A stretch of DNA of 64,000 nt from Botrytis cinerea B05.10 (lineage: Eukaryota; Ascomycota; Leotiomycetes; Helotiales; Sclerotiniaceae). The stretch spans positions 930,001 through 994,000 of the forward strand of contig NC_037310.1 in the NCBI RefSeq assembly GCF_000143535.2. Reading direction: 5' to 3'. Made by a program: the position numbers and the translations under genes. The notes under the pieces were generated by a model. That model saw nothing but the letters and a program-made list of their open reading frames with translations. It was not told the origin of the DNA and searched no databases. Positions 50,632-63,565 of the stretch are shown here, piece by piece (the stretch's first letter is position 1; each line of letters begins with the position of its first letter).

Positions 50632-50845
50632 CGCTGCTTCTTATGACATAGTTTGGATACGGCTTGCTGTGCTTTCGGTACGCTCTCCGTACTTTGGGTT
50701 TGCGGGCAGAGGATACATTCGTACCTGATCAAGGAATAAATGTTGGCTCGCCAGTATCAATCAATATCGCTCCGGCCAAGATACTTCGAGGCAGGAAAGT
50801 TTAAATAGGACTAATAAGAGTCAATGGAAATCCACGATACTCCAA

Positions 50846-50910
50846 CTCTGCTCTGCTCTGCTCTGCTCTGCTCTGCTCTGCTCTGCTCTGCTCTGCTCTG
50901 CTCTGCTCTG
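50846..50910. repeat. CTCTG pentanucleotide array, 13 perfect copies
   Basis: Thirteen uninterrupted copies of CTCTG (65 bp). The perfection suggests recent expansion, so the locus is likely to vary between strains. Confidence 0.95.
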
Positions 50911-50979
50911 CTCCACCGATCTGTCCATCTAAAAGGAGTAACGAGTACCTAATAACTAATACCTAACAAGTCCAAGTAT

Positions 50980-51004
50980 CGACGTGCTAATTATTAGCAC
51001 GTCG
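50980..51004. repeat. Perfect 11-bp inverted repeat with 3-nt loop
   Basis: The arms CGACGTGCTAA and TTAGCACGTCG are exact complements separated by TTA. Each arm carries an ACGT core (GACGTG), as used by bZIP/bHLH-type factors. It could be a binding site for a dimeric factor or an RNA hairpin; no T-run follows that would suggest a bacterial-style terminator. Confidence 0.85.
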
Positions 51005-51476
51005 TAAATATAACACACGCCTCATGAGAATCTACGTAATGTGCGTAAGTAATAACAGTGACCGACCCAAGTAATCTTTAAAATGGGAATTATCTATCTA
51101 GACCCTCATAGATCTTTCCTTCTAGACATCCATGAACGAATACAATACAGCACACTCCCTCCCTCCCCTTCATACACAACACCTGCCCTGACGGAGTAAA
51201 TAGAATAATCCAAATCTCAAACATGTATCCCTTTTCATTCAATTCTAAAATCATGTGCTCCTTTATTTTCCTGTCTTTCCCTCTCCTCCTTCTCGTCCCT
51301 TTTCGTCATAAAGTACATGCACATCCGTATTATATACCTACCCACCTACCCACTCATATACATTTACATATATATATATATGCCCGAAAAGTACCCATGT
51401 ACCCAATCCAGCCAAGCCATCAAGCCAGTCTAGGTTTGGGGTTTGGGTGGGAAGCACAGAAGATGCACCCACCACC

Positions 51477-51503
51477 CATCCATCCATCCATCCATCCATC
51501 CAT
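51477..51503. repeat. CATC tetranucleotide repeat
   Basis: Between six and seven CATC units in non-coding DNA. Confidence 0.85.
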
Positions 51504-51820
51504 TCATCTGCAATCCAAACGAGCGCTTCAAGTGCAACCAAAAAAGGTCCTCTTCAATAACCTAATGAGTAATAAGAATAGAGTAACAAGCTAGATACCT
51601 GAAATACCAAATACCAAATACCTTATACCTGAACACACCTCCCTCCCACCTCACACCACAGAAATAAAAGTACCTCTTTCCGTAATAGATAAGCCTTCTT
51701 CTGATTCTTATTTTCCTCCCGTCCAGATGTGTGTGCTGCGACTGCGAGGTACCAACGCGCTACAGCCTACACACAGGGTAGGGTTAGCGATCAATCTAAC
51801 AAGCTATAGCTACCCAGGAG

Positions 51821-51854
51821 CCTGTAGCCTGTAGCCTGTAGCCTGTAGCCTGTA
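51821..51854. repeat. CCTGTAG heptamer repeat
   Basis: Nearly five perfect copies of CCTGTAG. Confidence 0.88.
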
Positions 51855-52513
51855 TGTACGTACCGTGCTCCGTATACCACGCAAACATAGACCAAATCGG
51901 GATTCATGAATGGCTGGACGTGGGTGGATGCACGACGGCGCTATGGGGAAATCCCCCCCAAATCATGATAAACGTTCACCACATCTTGGAAATTTAGACT
52001 CATCACATCATGTTCGTTCATTTTCGTTGCCCTGCCATTCGTGGCTCTTGCCATTGTGCCGGTACCTACCTCCAAGCATCGTTTGAGTTTGCTCCATCCC
52101 ATCTCCAGAATCAAGATCTCACCAGGTGTGCGGACGAACGAACCAACGGGATGAAAAATTCTCATGCCCTACCCCTCTTTAAATTCATCATCCCTCTCGA
52201 CCAACCTTACGACTATGGATTAACTTTGAGATGGATCGACAATCACTCCAGCAATTCTTCGAGATAGAGTTTTGTGCATTTGGATTTGCAAATGCTGGGT
52301 GCCTCGGGTGCATCGACCAAATTCACCAAGGGAGAGCGCACTAGACATCATCGCTCTCATCATTGATATACATAATACATACATATCTGTCAGCAAGATT
52401 CGCGCACTACCTATTCAGTCCATCCACATGCTTTCCGAGTGATGCCTTTTCTCCCGAGCTGGAGAACGGATCTGTGGAGTGCTACTGGGCGAGGTTAGTG
52501 AGGGCGAACTTGA

Positions 52514-52540
52514 GACTAAAGACTAAAGACTAAAGACTAA
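52514..52540. repeat. GACTAAA heptamer repeat
   Basis: Nearly four perfect copies of GACTAAA in non-coding DNA. Confidence 0.85.
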
Positions 52541-53588
52541 CGATCAATAAACCCAACTCATTCCTTCTCCCTCACACCATGTAGACAAACTATATTCGCT
52601 CCGCTCAACGCAACGCTTGAACATGGCACGCCAATGATTTTTGGGTTGTGAGATGAGTGGGACTACCTAGGTATCTTTGGGGCCCGAATTATTCATGTTT
52701 GGTCTAACGCGTGGAAATCTGGGGGAGCGAAACATGTCGTAGGTTTGGAGAGATTGGGTGTATGAGTAGGAGCTTTTGATGATGTCAATACATATGTTCG
52801 ATCTTGGGGATGAGAGTTTGTCACGATGGAAGACAGATATTTAAGATACCTGTTCTGGGGATGATCTTTTTTTTTCCTTCTTCCACTCAGGATAATATAT
52901 GGTAATACTGCTAGGAGTTAGAAATCGAATTACGATTACGATTACAACCAAAGGCTCACTCAAGCTTTCCGGACTTTTATGTGTGTGTGCATTGTGCTGC
53001 GCATTGATAGCAAAGCTATCTTTTATGGTGGAAAGCGGATCCGTGTTTGTGACTGGACCACAAGCGCTCGCCTTGCCCTGGGATACATGCGTGAGCTTTT
53101 GGATCCTTTGTTCCCTTTCAAACACTAGTGTGTTTGTGTTTGTGTGGTTGTCGTTGTGGTTGGAGAAACATATACTCCGTAGGGTCAGCAGCATATATTG
53201 GATTTCTAATATCCAAATCCATCGACGTTCTAGACGACGTGCTCGGTATAAATGTAAAGATACGAAATATACCTTGACCTATATCTACCTATATCTAACG
53301 ATATCCACCTATCTCGACGCTTCCTGATCCTCAAGACTTTCTATTAAACTTTCACGAATAGGCTGAAGAGCAAAGCATTGAGTTGATGTGACGCAATGAT
53401 CAAATTCCCTTCCAATCTTTTGGGGGGCGGAGGGAGGGAGATCCATAAAACACTAACACGCAGATCCAATTAAATGAACGATTCAAGACTCAAGTTCCCA
53501 TTCTCGAGAGAGAGATCCTGATAGCAGCTTCATCATTGGTCAATAGCAATCCCGTCTGCGTTTCACGCACAACCAATAGCAAGCAGTT

Positions 53589-53626
53589 GGTAAGGTAGGG
53601 TAAGGTAAGGTAAGGTAAGGTAGGGT
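53589..53626. repeat. GGTAA pentanucleotide repeat
   Basis: About seven GGTAA units with two GGTAGGG variants. Confidence 0.85.
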
Positions 53627-54052
53627 ATCTGAGAAAGGAAAGGTATCGTACTAGGTTATCAAATTTTCATCGATGGTTCCTTAACAATCTACCACTTCGT
53701 CGCTGTTATACGATGGATGGATGTACTCCCCAGCCCATTACGATATAGGATACAGAGTAAATTATGATATAGATATAGTAAACACCTACTCGGACCTGAT
53801 AGATAATCTTTTTCAGCCCAATCGACCAGCATCGTGGCTTACTCATCATTCCTTTGCGGTACGATCACCAATAGATGGATGGAGGTATGTATCATTTCGA
53901 TCATTTCTATCATTTTCTTGCCTTTCGTGGATCAAAAGTAATCTCGCTGTAATATTGAGAGATGTTCAATACATGTGTGCATTGAAACATTGATTAATGT
54001 ATTCTTCCAAAGTGGGATCCTGTTGGAGCACATTGACAAAAATGGTATTTGC

Positions 54053-54142
54053 TGCGATGCGATGCGATGCGATGACAATACTCGCAATATGAGAATATAG
54101 TGAGTGATTCTCTCCTCTCCTCGCCTCGCCTCGCCTCGCCTC
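54053..54142. repeat. Two neighbouring 5-bp repeats (GCGAT and CCTCG)
   Basis: GCGAT is repeated four times at about 54053-54073. About 40 bp further, CCTCT/CCTCG units run from about 54111 to 54142. Two unrelated pentamers expanded side by side. Confidence 0.85.
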
Positions 54143-56953
54143 TCTCAAGCCCTTCTCTCTCTTCTGGTCGATTACCCAGTTAGCCAATCGTCCTTCAAAC
54201 ATGTATGGTATATACACATACATACTCTCATCTAGATTTCTATTTGTTTCAATTTTCACATTTGCCTATATGTCACATACCTCGGATAGAATGTCATCTG
54301 TTAACCAAACCAATACATAATCTTACAGATGCACATGAATATGCAAGTGGGTATCTACTCTCTCTGTATGCTTGTTGAATTTTCAACCCATGAGCTTATA
54401 CTATACCTACCCCCATGCCCTACGTAAAGTTTCAATGCCGAATCAAGTTCCTTGTTTCCCCTTTCTCCGAAATCCGTTCTCATTCAGTCATCCCCCCCCC
54501 CCAAAAGTAGATCCTTCCGGACTGTTTGGTACCTTTTTTTTTTTCCAGCAGAAATCTTGCTACCCAATGACTAATTAAACACTCTTTTGCCGGCGGTCTT
54601 TTGGCTACATTTCTCTCTTAAGCGACAATCAATGTTACCAAGATTTCAACCCAGATACAGTACCCCGATGTGACGCTGCTGCACGTAATATTCCATCATC
54701 CTTATTGGTTTGTCTGAAATCCCAAGAGACAAAAATATCGCACAGGTCAGGTAGAGATCAAACATCACATACCATCATGCAATACACCATCCACGACAGC
54801 ACAAGCTGCTGCAGACTACTCAGCATCGATGCATTTACATTCTCTACTTTCAAGATGCAGTGTTCAGGTTACATTGCAGCTCGAAATCTCTACTCCTATC
54901 TGTCTGTACATAGCTGTATTGCGTAACTTTCTCGTCTCAATTCTAGTCATCAATTCTCCGCCGCATAAACCAGTCTGAAAGTCCCGCATCCTCGCATACT
55001 GACAGCTCACCGAGAGTCATACCAACCGACCTCTATTGAAGAGGCAACACTGCTTGGTGCCTCAGAGGAGCCCAGTCCCCAGTTCCTTTCCATCCGGGAT
55101 ATACCAAAACCAAAGTACACATGGCAACACGACACCGCCTCTTTCTTTCCCACCCGCCCCAGAAATTACGTTTTCCCTCTGCGAGTGATGTGCTCTGCAT
55201 ATACATGAATTGGTACCAGTACCAAATGAAGATCGGAGGATCCACCTTGCATTAGAGTAAGTACGACGACAAGAAAACATCCCTTGCTTAAAAGCTGCTT
55301 CAGCCCCCATACAGGCAGGGTATGATAAAATTCTACAAACAAAATAACCCAAACAGTCGATACATCTCCATTTAGATAATTTGCCACGGGTATTTTCCTT
55401 CAGCGAGTAGCACAAGCATATGTTACGCGGAGATGACGGTAAGAATGGTTGCTTGCATATGATACAATGATTGATGGAACGAAGCAATCTCAAAGTTTTG
55501 ACTCAATATTGATTGTATGCACACGTTACCGGACTGATGTTTCAATTCGGTAGTAGCCGGAGATGGAACAGTCACATCTAGTCCACGGTATACTTCTTCC
55601 AAGTTCATGCTATCACTGTTTGCTACACCGAGCTGCAATCAGACATTGTATGGCACGTTGGATTGTAAGGATTGCAAACAACATAGGTACTACCATTTCC
55701 TCCTGGCCACATATTCACATCAGATTTCCTTTCCCATATCAAACTCTCCGCTCCATTAGTTGTGAGCAACAACAAACATCCAAAAGACATTCTCTTCTCA
55801 GACTCAAGCAACTTCACATAAAATCAGGAGATAAAATGGTGCCCACAATACCACTTCGTTTACCGTTCCGCTTTTCAGAGTTGCTACTCACATCGGAACA
55901 TACATTATTAATTCATCACCTCTACATTCTAATCTTCGTTTCATGAGCTCAGTGTTGCCATTCCCGCTAATTACCGATTTGCACTCAAACCATCGTATGA
56001 AGCCGACGCAATGTCACCGAATTGCCGTCTCTAATCTCTCCATATCCCTTCTTTGCCTGGTCTCAAGGCTCCTGTTTTTATGATTCTTTCCTCGCGTGGT
56101 TTGGTTCTTCATACGCATAGCCCCAAACAATCACAGCACATTGCCAGCCATCTTTCCCAGATGTGCATCACGAGAGAAGAGTTACGAACAGCTTAAAGTA
56201 GTAGTTAGTCAACTGATAGCAAAAGTAGTATTGACTAACAGTTGATGAGCAGTCCGCGCAATACTGTTACCCTTCTGCAAGCACAATACACCACCTATAT
56301 TTCACTCCTCGCTTGATCTTGATGATATCAAAGATAAGTACTACAACATCATCCCCTCTCCCCTCAGAATCCCTCTTCAAATCACACTCCCACACAACCC
56401 AACACCTTTTCTCTACACTACTCCTACTCCAACCCTCGATCCCTACCCACATCTTCCTCTCGCTATCCTGCTTCAACCGCACTACACAACCCTACCCGAC
56501 CCAACGAATCTCAAATCTCAAATCAAACCCTCCAGGTTTGGAATCCTCACTCTCCACTGCCAGCCGGATCTTTCTTGCAGAACCGCAAAATGATATAAAA
56601 GTTAAATCTATCCATGTCCTCAAGATCTCTTACTATAACCAACCAACCTCAGCAGTCGTAGAATGTATCGAAAAGATCTTCACAGAACCAACACATCAAT
56701 AGTAATAAGTATTGAATATAAATTCAACAATGAGAAGTTGGCGGACGACAGGTACTTTGTAACACTAGGAAGATTGTAATAAATGTTGATTGGTGGTGAT
56801 GAGTATCTCTTTCGTCTGTTGTATTTAGTTTTACTTTTATTCATATGTATATATCACTGTCGTGACTCCGACTCGTGAATTCTCTCGTGTCCTCCTGCTC
56901 CTACCGCCTTCCTCTCTTTTATCGTAGGATATACTTATTAGTATAATTATACA

Positions 56954-56991
<38 letters not shown>

Positions 56992-57210
56992 TCTCACACC
57001 TAAAAAACTTCCCCCTTTCTCACCAGAATCCCAAATCGCAATCGCAATCTCTCTCCTATCTCCCCCCCCTTTTTGTCTCCTCAAAACCACTCTCTAAATT
57101 CTATACATAGTAAACAATCTACCACCACTCACCCACCTCTACAATCTCCCATCTGCCATCTCCCATCTCCCATCTCCCATCCCAATTTTTATATTCCACA
57201 CTATTCCTCC

Positions 57211-57265
57211 AATCCAATCCAATCCAATCCAATCCAATCCAATCCAATCCAATCCAATCCAATCC
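57211..57265. repeat. AATCC pentanucleotide array, 11 perfect copies
   Basis: Eleven uninterrupted AATCC copies, about 970 bp from the 3' end of HEL2, inside a C/T-rich region of about 800 bp. Confidence 0.95.
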
Positions 57266-58234
57266 CAGATTTTTAAACCCTCTCCCCCTTTCCCCCTTTC
57301 CCCCTCCTCAATATACATTTACATTTACCCCATACTTTCCAAACCCCCAATACTCTCTCTCCATACTCCAAACCGCCCTAATAACTCATCACCCACCACT
57401 ACCCACTACCCACTACCCACCTATGGACCTCTCCCCATTCCCATTCCCATTCCCATTTCTACTTTCATCTATCCTCCAATCCACTTCTATCCCCCCTTTA
57501 ATCAATCTAGTCCTCAACTTTCAACCCTCAACCCTCTACACAACCATTATCAATTTTCAAACCCAAAACCAAACACATACCTACCTACCTACCTACCTAC
57601 TCACTTCTACACTCTCCATCTCCATCTCCACCCCACCCCACTCCACTTCAAACCACACCACACCACACCACTACAAAACACATAACAGCTCGCTCAAATA
57701 AATATATAGTATATAACATACCTCTCATCCTCTCATCCTCTCATCCTCCCCTCATCCTCCCTCATCCTCCCCCATAAGTTATCCATCCATACAAAAAAAC
57801 TCTTCAAAGTCATCATCATCATATTCATTCCACCAGTTCCTATAGAGATCGGAAAAGAAGAAGTAAACATTCGATTAGATATCCATCCACCTACATACAC
57901 AAGCACAATTCACAATAAAAGATTCTCAAAATCCCGGAGAACCATTCAGAATTTCATTTCAATTTACCGCGTCGTCACGTATCAATCAATCAATCAATCA
58001 ATCAACCACAAGTCAAAAACTCATTCGTGCAATGTTGAAGGCTTTATATACAAATTTATTCGTGTGTAGAATACATATCTATATTCTACCAAGCACAGGA
58101 TGAAAAAGTGCAAAAGAAGTCCTAAAACCTTCATCCAGCTTCGTCTTATCATATCTACTCTTCCAAGTCACAGCAATATCGAATGCTACTAACCCATTAC
58201 TCAACCAACAACTTAATACTCAGCATTCAAAACT

Positions 58235-60710
58235 TTAACCCCAATTCATCAAAACTTGCTTTTTACCCTTATTTCCCTTTTTCCTTCCGCCCTGTCCAGC
58301 ATCCGCGCTCTCCGCGTCCCCAGCCCCCGAACTTCCTTCACCATTGCCTGATCCCCATGCAGTTGCAACGGGTCTACCTCCCATATCCCTCCTTACCATC
58401 CCCGTACCGTACCCAAATATAGTACTTTGCGGTTTGGCAGCTGGAGGCAATGCTGGAAAGGCATTCGTGTCTTTTCCATTCCTCGCTTGCGCGCGTGACG
58501 GGGCTCGACTGGAAGGTGCAGATGGGGGCGCGGAAGAAGAGGAGGTTGCAGGAGTTGGTGCTACCCAAGGTGTAGTTGTTATACGGGAGTCGGTTTGATT
58601 TGGACGGGATGTAGGGAGAGTTGGGAAGGGATTATTATACTGATTTGATGAGGATGGGGCAGGTGATGAGGTGGAAGCAGATGTTGAAGCGGTACCCCAA
58701 GACCGATTTTGTGAGACGGTTGAACGGGATGATTGTGCTGTAGACTTTTTCAATTTCAGCACACGATTGGATCGTGGGCCAGATGAAGAGTTGGAATTTG
58801 CGGATGCCCACCCCAAAGGTATGGAATTACCGTTACTGGAAGTAGGAGCTGGAAGGGATGGGTAATCTTCATTTATTGCTCGCCAATCGTTCCAAGCAGT
58901 GACTATTGCCTTCCCCTTACTCTGGTCTTCAAAAAGAGCGGCCACTTCACGGATAAGCGAGCCGAGGGCAGCAGGAGTGGTGTCCGAAAATAGAGCAAAA
59001 AATGCATCGATGAGAGCAGAAGCAGTTATCCCAGCATTCTTGTACGAAGATATCGAGTTACGGAATTGATTGAGCTTGGTTTGGTCGTTCTGTAAAAGTC
59101 GAGTCGCTCTATCAATAACATCTTGATGTTGAAGTTGCTTGCGTTGTTCTTCGGGTGTTAATTCTGGCGCAGCTATGTCCAGCCCCCTGACTGCTTCGGA
59201 AAGACCACCAGCATTAGCTGCAGGTCGAGCGGAAGCAGCCCGTGAGGATTCTGCCGGATTGACTCTGGCACTAGCTTGGGCAGGGGTAGGTGCTGTCAAC
59301 TGACCACCGAAAGCTCTCGATGATCCAGCCTGAGCGCCTTGCACAGCCATTTGACGCTGGAAAGCCTGCTCTTCCCGACGTAAGGGTTGTGCACTGGATG
59401 GTGCCAATGGTTCAGCATTTGGGTCTCTACCCCTGCCTCTACCACGGCCTTCCCGTTGCTCTCGTTGATTTCCTCCGCGGTTGCGCTCTTGGACGTATGG
59501 TTGACGATATTCAAAGGTAGAAATATCAACCGTCCTCGCATCTCTGCGAACATCTTTAGATAAACTATTTCCATGAACTTCTAACTGATGTGCTTTTAGG
59601 TCCATTTCTGTTGCAAAGAATACAAACTTCTGCTCCAAGCATTCCGGTTCGTTGCAAGGGAAATGATCCTTTCGTAGATGTTGAGATAGGGAATTATAAT
59701 CAATGTAATAGTGCGGTTGGCCGTTATTGCTCTGTCGATCACAGACATGGCATCTTTCATGCTTATCTCGGCAATGCAAAAACAGCTCGTCATCGCCATA
59801 GAACCGTTGACCACAGAACGAACATAGAGGATGCCCTTTAAATCCAGTCTGATCGAGTGCTCCAGGATTGTCGTCCCCTTTCCTCATATGCTTTTCCAGT
59901 TCTTTATCTGCGAATAATTCGTGTTCGTGGGTGAACACTTTCTTGTGTCTCGTACACAGATCACACATTTTCTTCTGATGTGTCGATCTGACATGACGAT
60001 GCAAATCTGGCCAGCCTCTACATGCAGTAGTACAATCAGGATCAGGACAATTATACCGCAAAAGTAATAGGGTGTCCTCCTGAATGTCGTTACTTTCATA
60101 TCGAATACCAATATTTGGGTCTGTATTTGAAATATCTTCATCGGAGAAGTCTTCATAATTTTTGGTCGCATTATCTGTGAATATAACAAATGGCGAGGGT
60201 GCCTTGGAAAATATTAGCCTGGTTTATGAAGTCGGCAACAGCGGGACTCACTCTACAATAGCCGCAGTCTTTCGACTTATATAGTGCTCTCATCCTTAAA
60301 GCGCAAATATGGCATGTGCGATGGTTACATGGGGCGACAGCATTATGTTCAACGTCTGAGGCGCAAATGAAGCACACCTCTACTTCAACCGGCTCCCCGT
60401 TTGCGTCCTTGTTTTCGCCATCTGCTCTTGACAGCTTCTTCTGGCTGGAAAATTTGGCGTTGGGGTCCGTAGAGATTATAGTATTGGTATTTGTATTGGC
60501 AGGTTCGTGGCTAGCCGTATGTCCTCTATTCCCACCACGACCCCCTCGTCTCCCCCCACGGTTTTCCGAACGTCTAGAGTCACTGCCAGCATCCCCCGAA
60601 GCCCCTCCTCGACCACGACCCCTTCCTCTTCCTCTTGAGCCTCGCTGCCCATCATTGCGGGGCAGCGCAGAAGCGTCAGCTGTAGAAGGAATATCGGCTG
60701 TGGACGCCAT
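58235..60710 (-). CDS. HEL2: E3 ubiquitin ligase of ribosome quality control, HEL2/ZNF598 family
   Basis: Senses collided ribosomes and ubiquitinates 40S proteins such as uS10, triggering ribosome-associated quality control and no-go decay; cytosolic. Exons 60710-60252 and 60202-58235 (808 aa) with a 49-nt GTGAGT/CAAG intron that joins CGYCR to APSPFVIFTD. After an Arg/Gly-rich N-terminus (GRGRGRG, about residues 20-60) comes the RING finger CFICASDV...CNHRTCHICALRMR...CGYC (about 112-152). A run of C2H2-type zinc fingers follows (CPDPDC...H, CDLCTRHK, CSFCGQRFY, CHVCDRQ, CNEPEC). The rest is disordered and Ala/Ser/Pro-rich with a conserved helical block around LLQNDQTKLNQFRNSISSYK. The ATG at 60710 is the first in frame. 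Confidence 0.93.
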
Positions 60711-61319
60711 TGCTAATTTGCTGCGAGGTGTATAGCGTTCTGTGGTATGAAGTCTTGATGCACGAATTGTGGCTCCAGTATACTTTTATTGTAATAATAA
60801 AGCTGGCGCTTTCTGAGGTACAGATTCGAGACTTCCTGGTGCAAATAAGAATAATTCCTTTGCAATTCAACTGTTGATTTGCCTTTAAGAGCTCCAGCAA
60901 CCAAGACAAATTATTATACGGAGAAGGTGTGGGGGTCTGCAATCGCTTAGCCCCGCCTGCGCAAGGCAAGGCTGCTGAGTGACTGTTCAAGGCTGATAAA
61001 TCAACAGTTAGAGTCACAACGAAGAATTTACATTGAGTAATTACAAACAAATTAAGCTCAAAGACACCGTGAGACAGATTCTTGGGTCTATTAGTCAATG
61101 ATAGATGATTTATACATCTAAAAACCCACGAAGATGCTGCCCCTAACGAATAAAGATAATTCTGAGCTGGCGGCCCCGAAAACTTGGCATTCACTCATGC
61201 CGTCCCTTACCTGCGAGTACCTAGATACCCAAAACTTCAATGCAATGCCTTCCCCAAACGCCCTGACTGAAAGCGAAAAACGGCTGTATTATCACCTCGC
61301 TACCAATGACTGAAGTATC
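60711..61319. other. Intergenic spacer, HEL2 promoter
   Basis: Upstream of HEL2 and downstream of the SWIB gene, which is transcribed in the same direction. Nothing distinctive is seen. Confidence 0.5.
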
Positions 61320-62345
61320 CTATTCCTCCTCAACAGGGTACAGCTGTTTACCAAGAAGCTTATTCATAGTAAACATGTGAACTCTCTCCGTTTTGAAAAC
61401 CAATTGCATCTTATCATCGCATATAATTTGACGTTTGTCGCTAGGATCTTGAAGGTTGAGACTTTTGATATGTTCCCAAATCTTTTTGACAACTTGTGGC
61501 CGAGACAACTGTTGGAATATGTTAGTATAAGAGGGCGGCAATTAAACAGCGATACTTACTGTTGGCTCCCCTACTAGATCCGCCAAAGCTGCCGATAGAT
61601 TATATTGCTTCTGTTCAAAATTAGTTACTTGTGCAACATGTTTGAAATATGGAGCAGCTTCTTACATGAAACCCGCCCTTTCGGACAACCTCTTTGGGCT
61701 CCCCATCTGAACCTAACTCCATGTCACTATCATCTGTTGCCTTGACCTTTGCTGAAGACTTCTTTTTCTTTGGTGTACTCTTGCTCTTCTTAACGCCTGC
61801 GCTTCGTTTCGTTCCACCTCCTCTGGTCGATCTTGACCTGCTGTCTTCTTGTGCCTGTAGTAGAGCCGCTAGCTTCGCGTCATCATCCTGCTTCGGCCTC
61901 TTCTTCTTTGGCTTCTCGTCTTCGTCGGAACCATCAACCTCCCGCTTTGACGTGGGAGTCTGCGATCCTTCACCTTTGAGGTATTCGCTCTTAGCATGTC
62001 CATTGGTCGTAGGTGGAGGGGTAGATGCGTCCTGAGTGTGTTTCGAGACTTCGTCGAATCTTTCCAGGATCAAAGCTTTAACGGCATCCTTAAAGGACAG
62101 GAATTAGCATTATGCAAACGTAAGATTGTAGAAATAGCATTACTTTTTGATGGGAAAGATCAAAGCCCAATTCCGCTTGAAGATCTTTACGGATCTGTTT
62201 CGCAGAGATAGTACTGAGATCGCCCTCTTTGAGAATTCTATCAATGATTATGGAATATTTCGAATTTTCTTCCGGGGTTACTTTCATTGAAGTTAGAGGT
62301 ATATTAGGTAGGTAGAATCATACAGTGGATGAGCTTACAAGACAT
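61320..62345 (-). CDS. DEK-C / SWIB-domain chromatin protein, TRI1/UAF30-like
   Basis: Nuclear protein related to yeast Tri1 and to Uaf30, a subunit of the RNA polymerase I upstream activation factor. Five exons: 62345-62339, 62280-62144, 62088-61666, 61610-61560 and 61508-61320 (268 aa); all introns are 51-58 nt, GT-AG. Exon 1 is only 7 nt (ATG-TCT-T) and splices to give MSLTPEENSKYS. Residues 1-60 are a DEK C-terminal-type helical domain (IIDRILKEGDLSTISAKQIRK). A Lys/Ser/Asp-rich linker follows with KKKRPK and KKSKSTPKKKK nuclear-localisation-like patches. The SWIB/MDM2 fold is at about 192-265 (YNLSAALADL, LSRPQVVKKIWEHIK, DPSDKRQIICDDKM). An in-frame ATG at 62287 inside intron 1 would allow a start MKVTPEEN if that intron is not used. 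Confidence 0.88.
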
Positions 62346-63565
62346 TGTGTTGTTGGTTGGAAAACTCTTGTGCCAATATCAGATTCTAGAAGTTGTGCTA
62401 CCTGCGAGAGAGGGGATATGGGATAGAAGATGAAATCCTGGGGGATAAGGAAGATAGCAAAATACAACTGGTGTCAAGTGAATGAGTGAATCTCAAACCG
62501 AAGCAGAAAAGGCAAAACGATTAGAAAGGCTCCTGTGCTTGCAGTAAAGATAGAAAGGTGTCTCTTTTCATCTGCCGGTATGCTAGGTTTGATGTTGGAA
62601 TATTAGGTATTGTTATTGTTGTCGCATTAACAAAATTAACCATGAGAAACTAAAAGAACGAATAAAGAGATTCCACTCCAAAAGATAATGGTGAGTTATT
62701 AGGTGGAAGAATTTGAAGGCTGATTCAAATTGTGTTTAATGAATTGAGGATCAAAACGGCTACGAAAACTTAGGGCATGAGTATCAGAGGATCGGAGTAT
62801 GAATGTATGAATGTATGAAGGAAATCTTTGAAGTTTTTTTTTTGTTTATCGATTGTTGTCTCGTTGGAAAGCTGCCCAGATGATGATGCGACGAGAATGC
62901 AAGGATTAGCCCAAGCCTAGCCCTTCGATACTCTACTAGGTAAGCCTTTATCATTAGCTCCCGGGATGTAGGTACCTCGTAGATCTACCTACCCATATGC
63001 CTAGGTAGGTACGGGTACACATATAAAGTTTATGGAGCCATTCGCTTTCCTGTGTGTGTTTGCATTCCTTTGTTCTTTAATGGAACCAGCCAATGTATGT
63101 TGAATGCTATGTCTGACTTTGAAATGCTAACTGAAGGAGTGCATTTGTGATCTACTCAATTCGAAAACAAATACCCGGGCAGTGATGGAGTAAATACAAC
63201 TACTACTATGGGTTAGTCTCTTCAGAATAACTGGTAGATATATCGGAATGTTTCCATATACGTAGATAGGTAGATAGATCATGTCGAATAAAATCATGTC
63301 TATGGCGCATCACCACGCATCAAGCGCTTCTAAAATGGCACTTCATGTATATATCATTGAAAGCGCGAATTATCACAATGACAACAAGAATAAAATTGAT
63401 TACTACTAATATCTTTCAGAAATCATCACCAGATGTATATAAAAACCCCTCCATTTCCAGCTGGGTATTGGTCATGATCTCGTTATCCAAAAGAGAGGTA
63501 TAATAACCCATTTAATAGTCCTTTGCGCCATGAATAATGATACAACCACCAAAACCACGGACACC
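62346..63565. other. Intergenic region between SWIB gene and IRE1
   Basis: 1.2 kb holding the promoter of the SWIB gene and the 3' UTR of IRE1. Short TAGGTA-type repeats lie near 62980-63010 and 63260-63275. No gene is seen. Confidence 0.5.

Larger units (their letters stand above)
47078..58234. other. 11-kb gene-free region dense in short tandem repeats
   Basis: Between the start of the CSX1-like gene and the 3' end of HEL2 no coding region longer than about 145 codons exists, and none of the short frames looks coding or joins convincingly by splicing. The stretch carries at least twelve microsatellites with unit sizes of 2, 4, 5, 7 and 11 bp, for example CTCTG, GTGTGATTTAA, CCTGTAG, GACTAAA, GGTAA, GCGAT, CCTCG, AATCC and ATCA. 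The left part must include the CSX1-like promoter. No tRNA or rRNA was seen. Long regulatory DNA or non-coding transcripts are possible. Confidence 0.6.

Noticed and set aside
50846..50910. CRISPR-like array
   Set aside because: Units are 5 bp with no spacers, in a eukaryotic genome.
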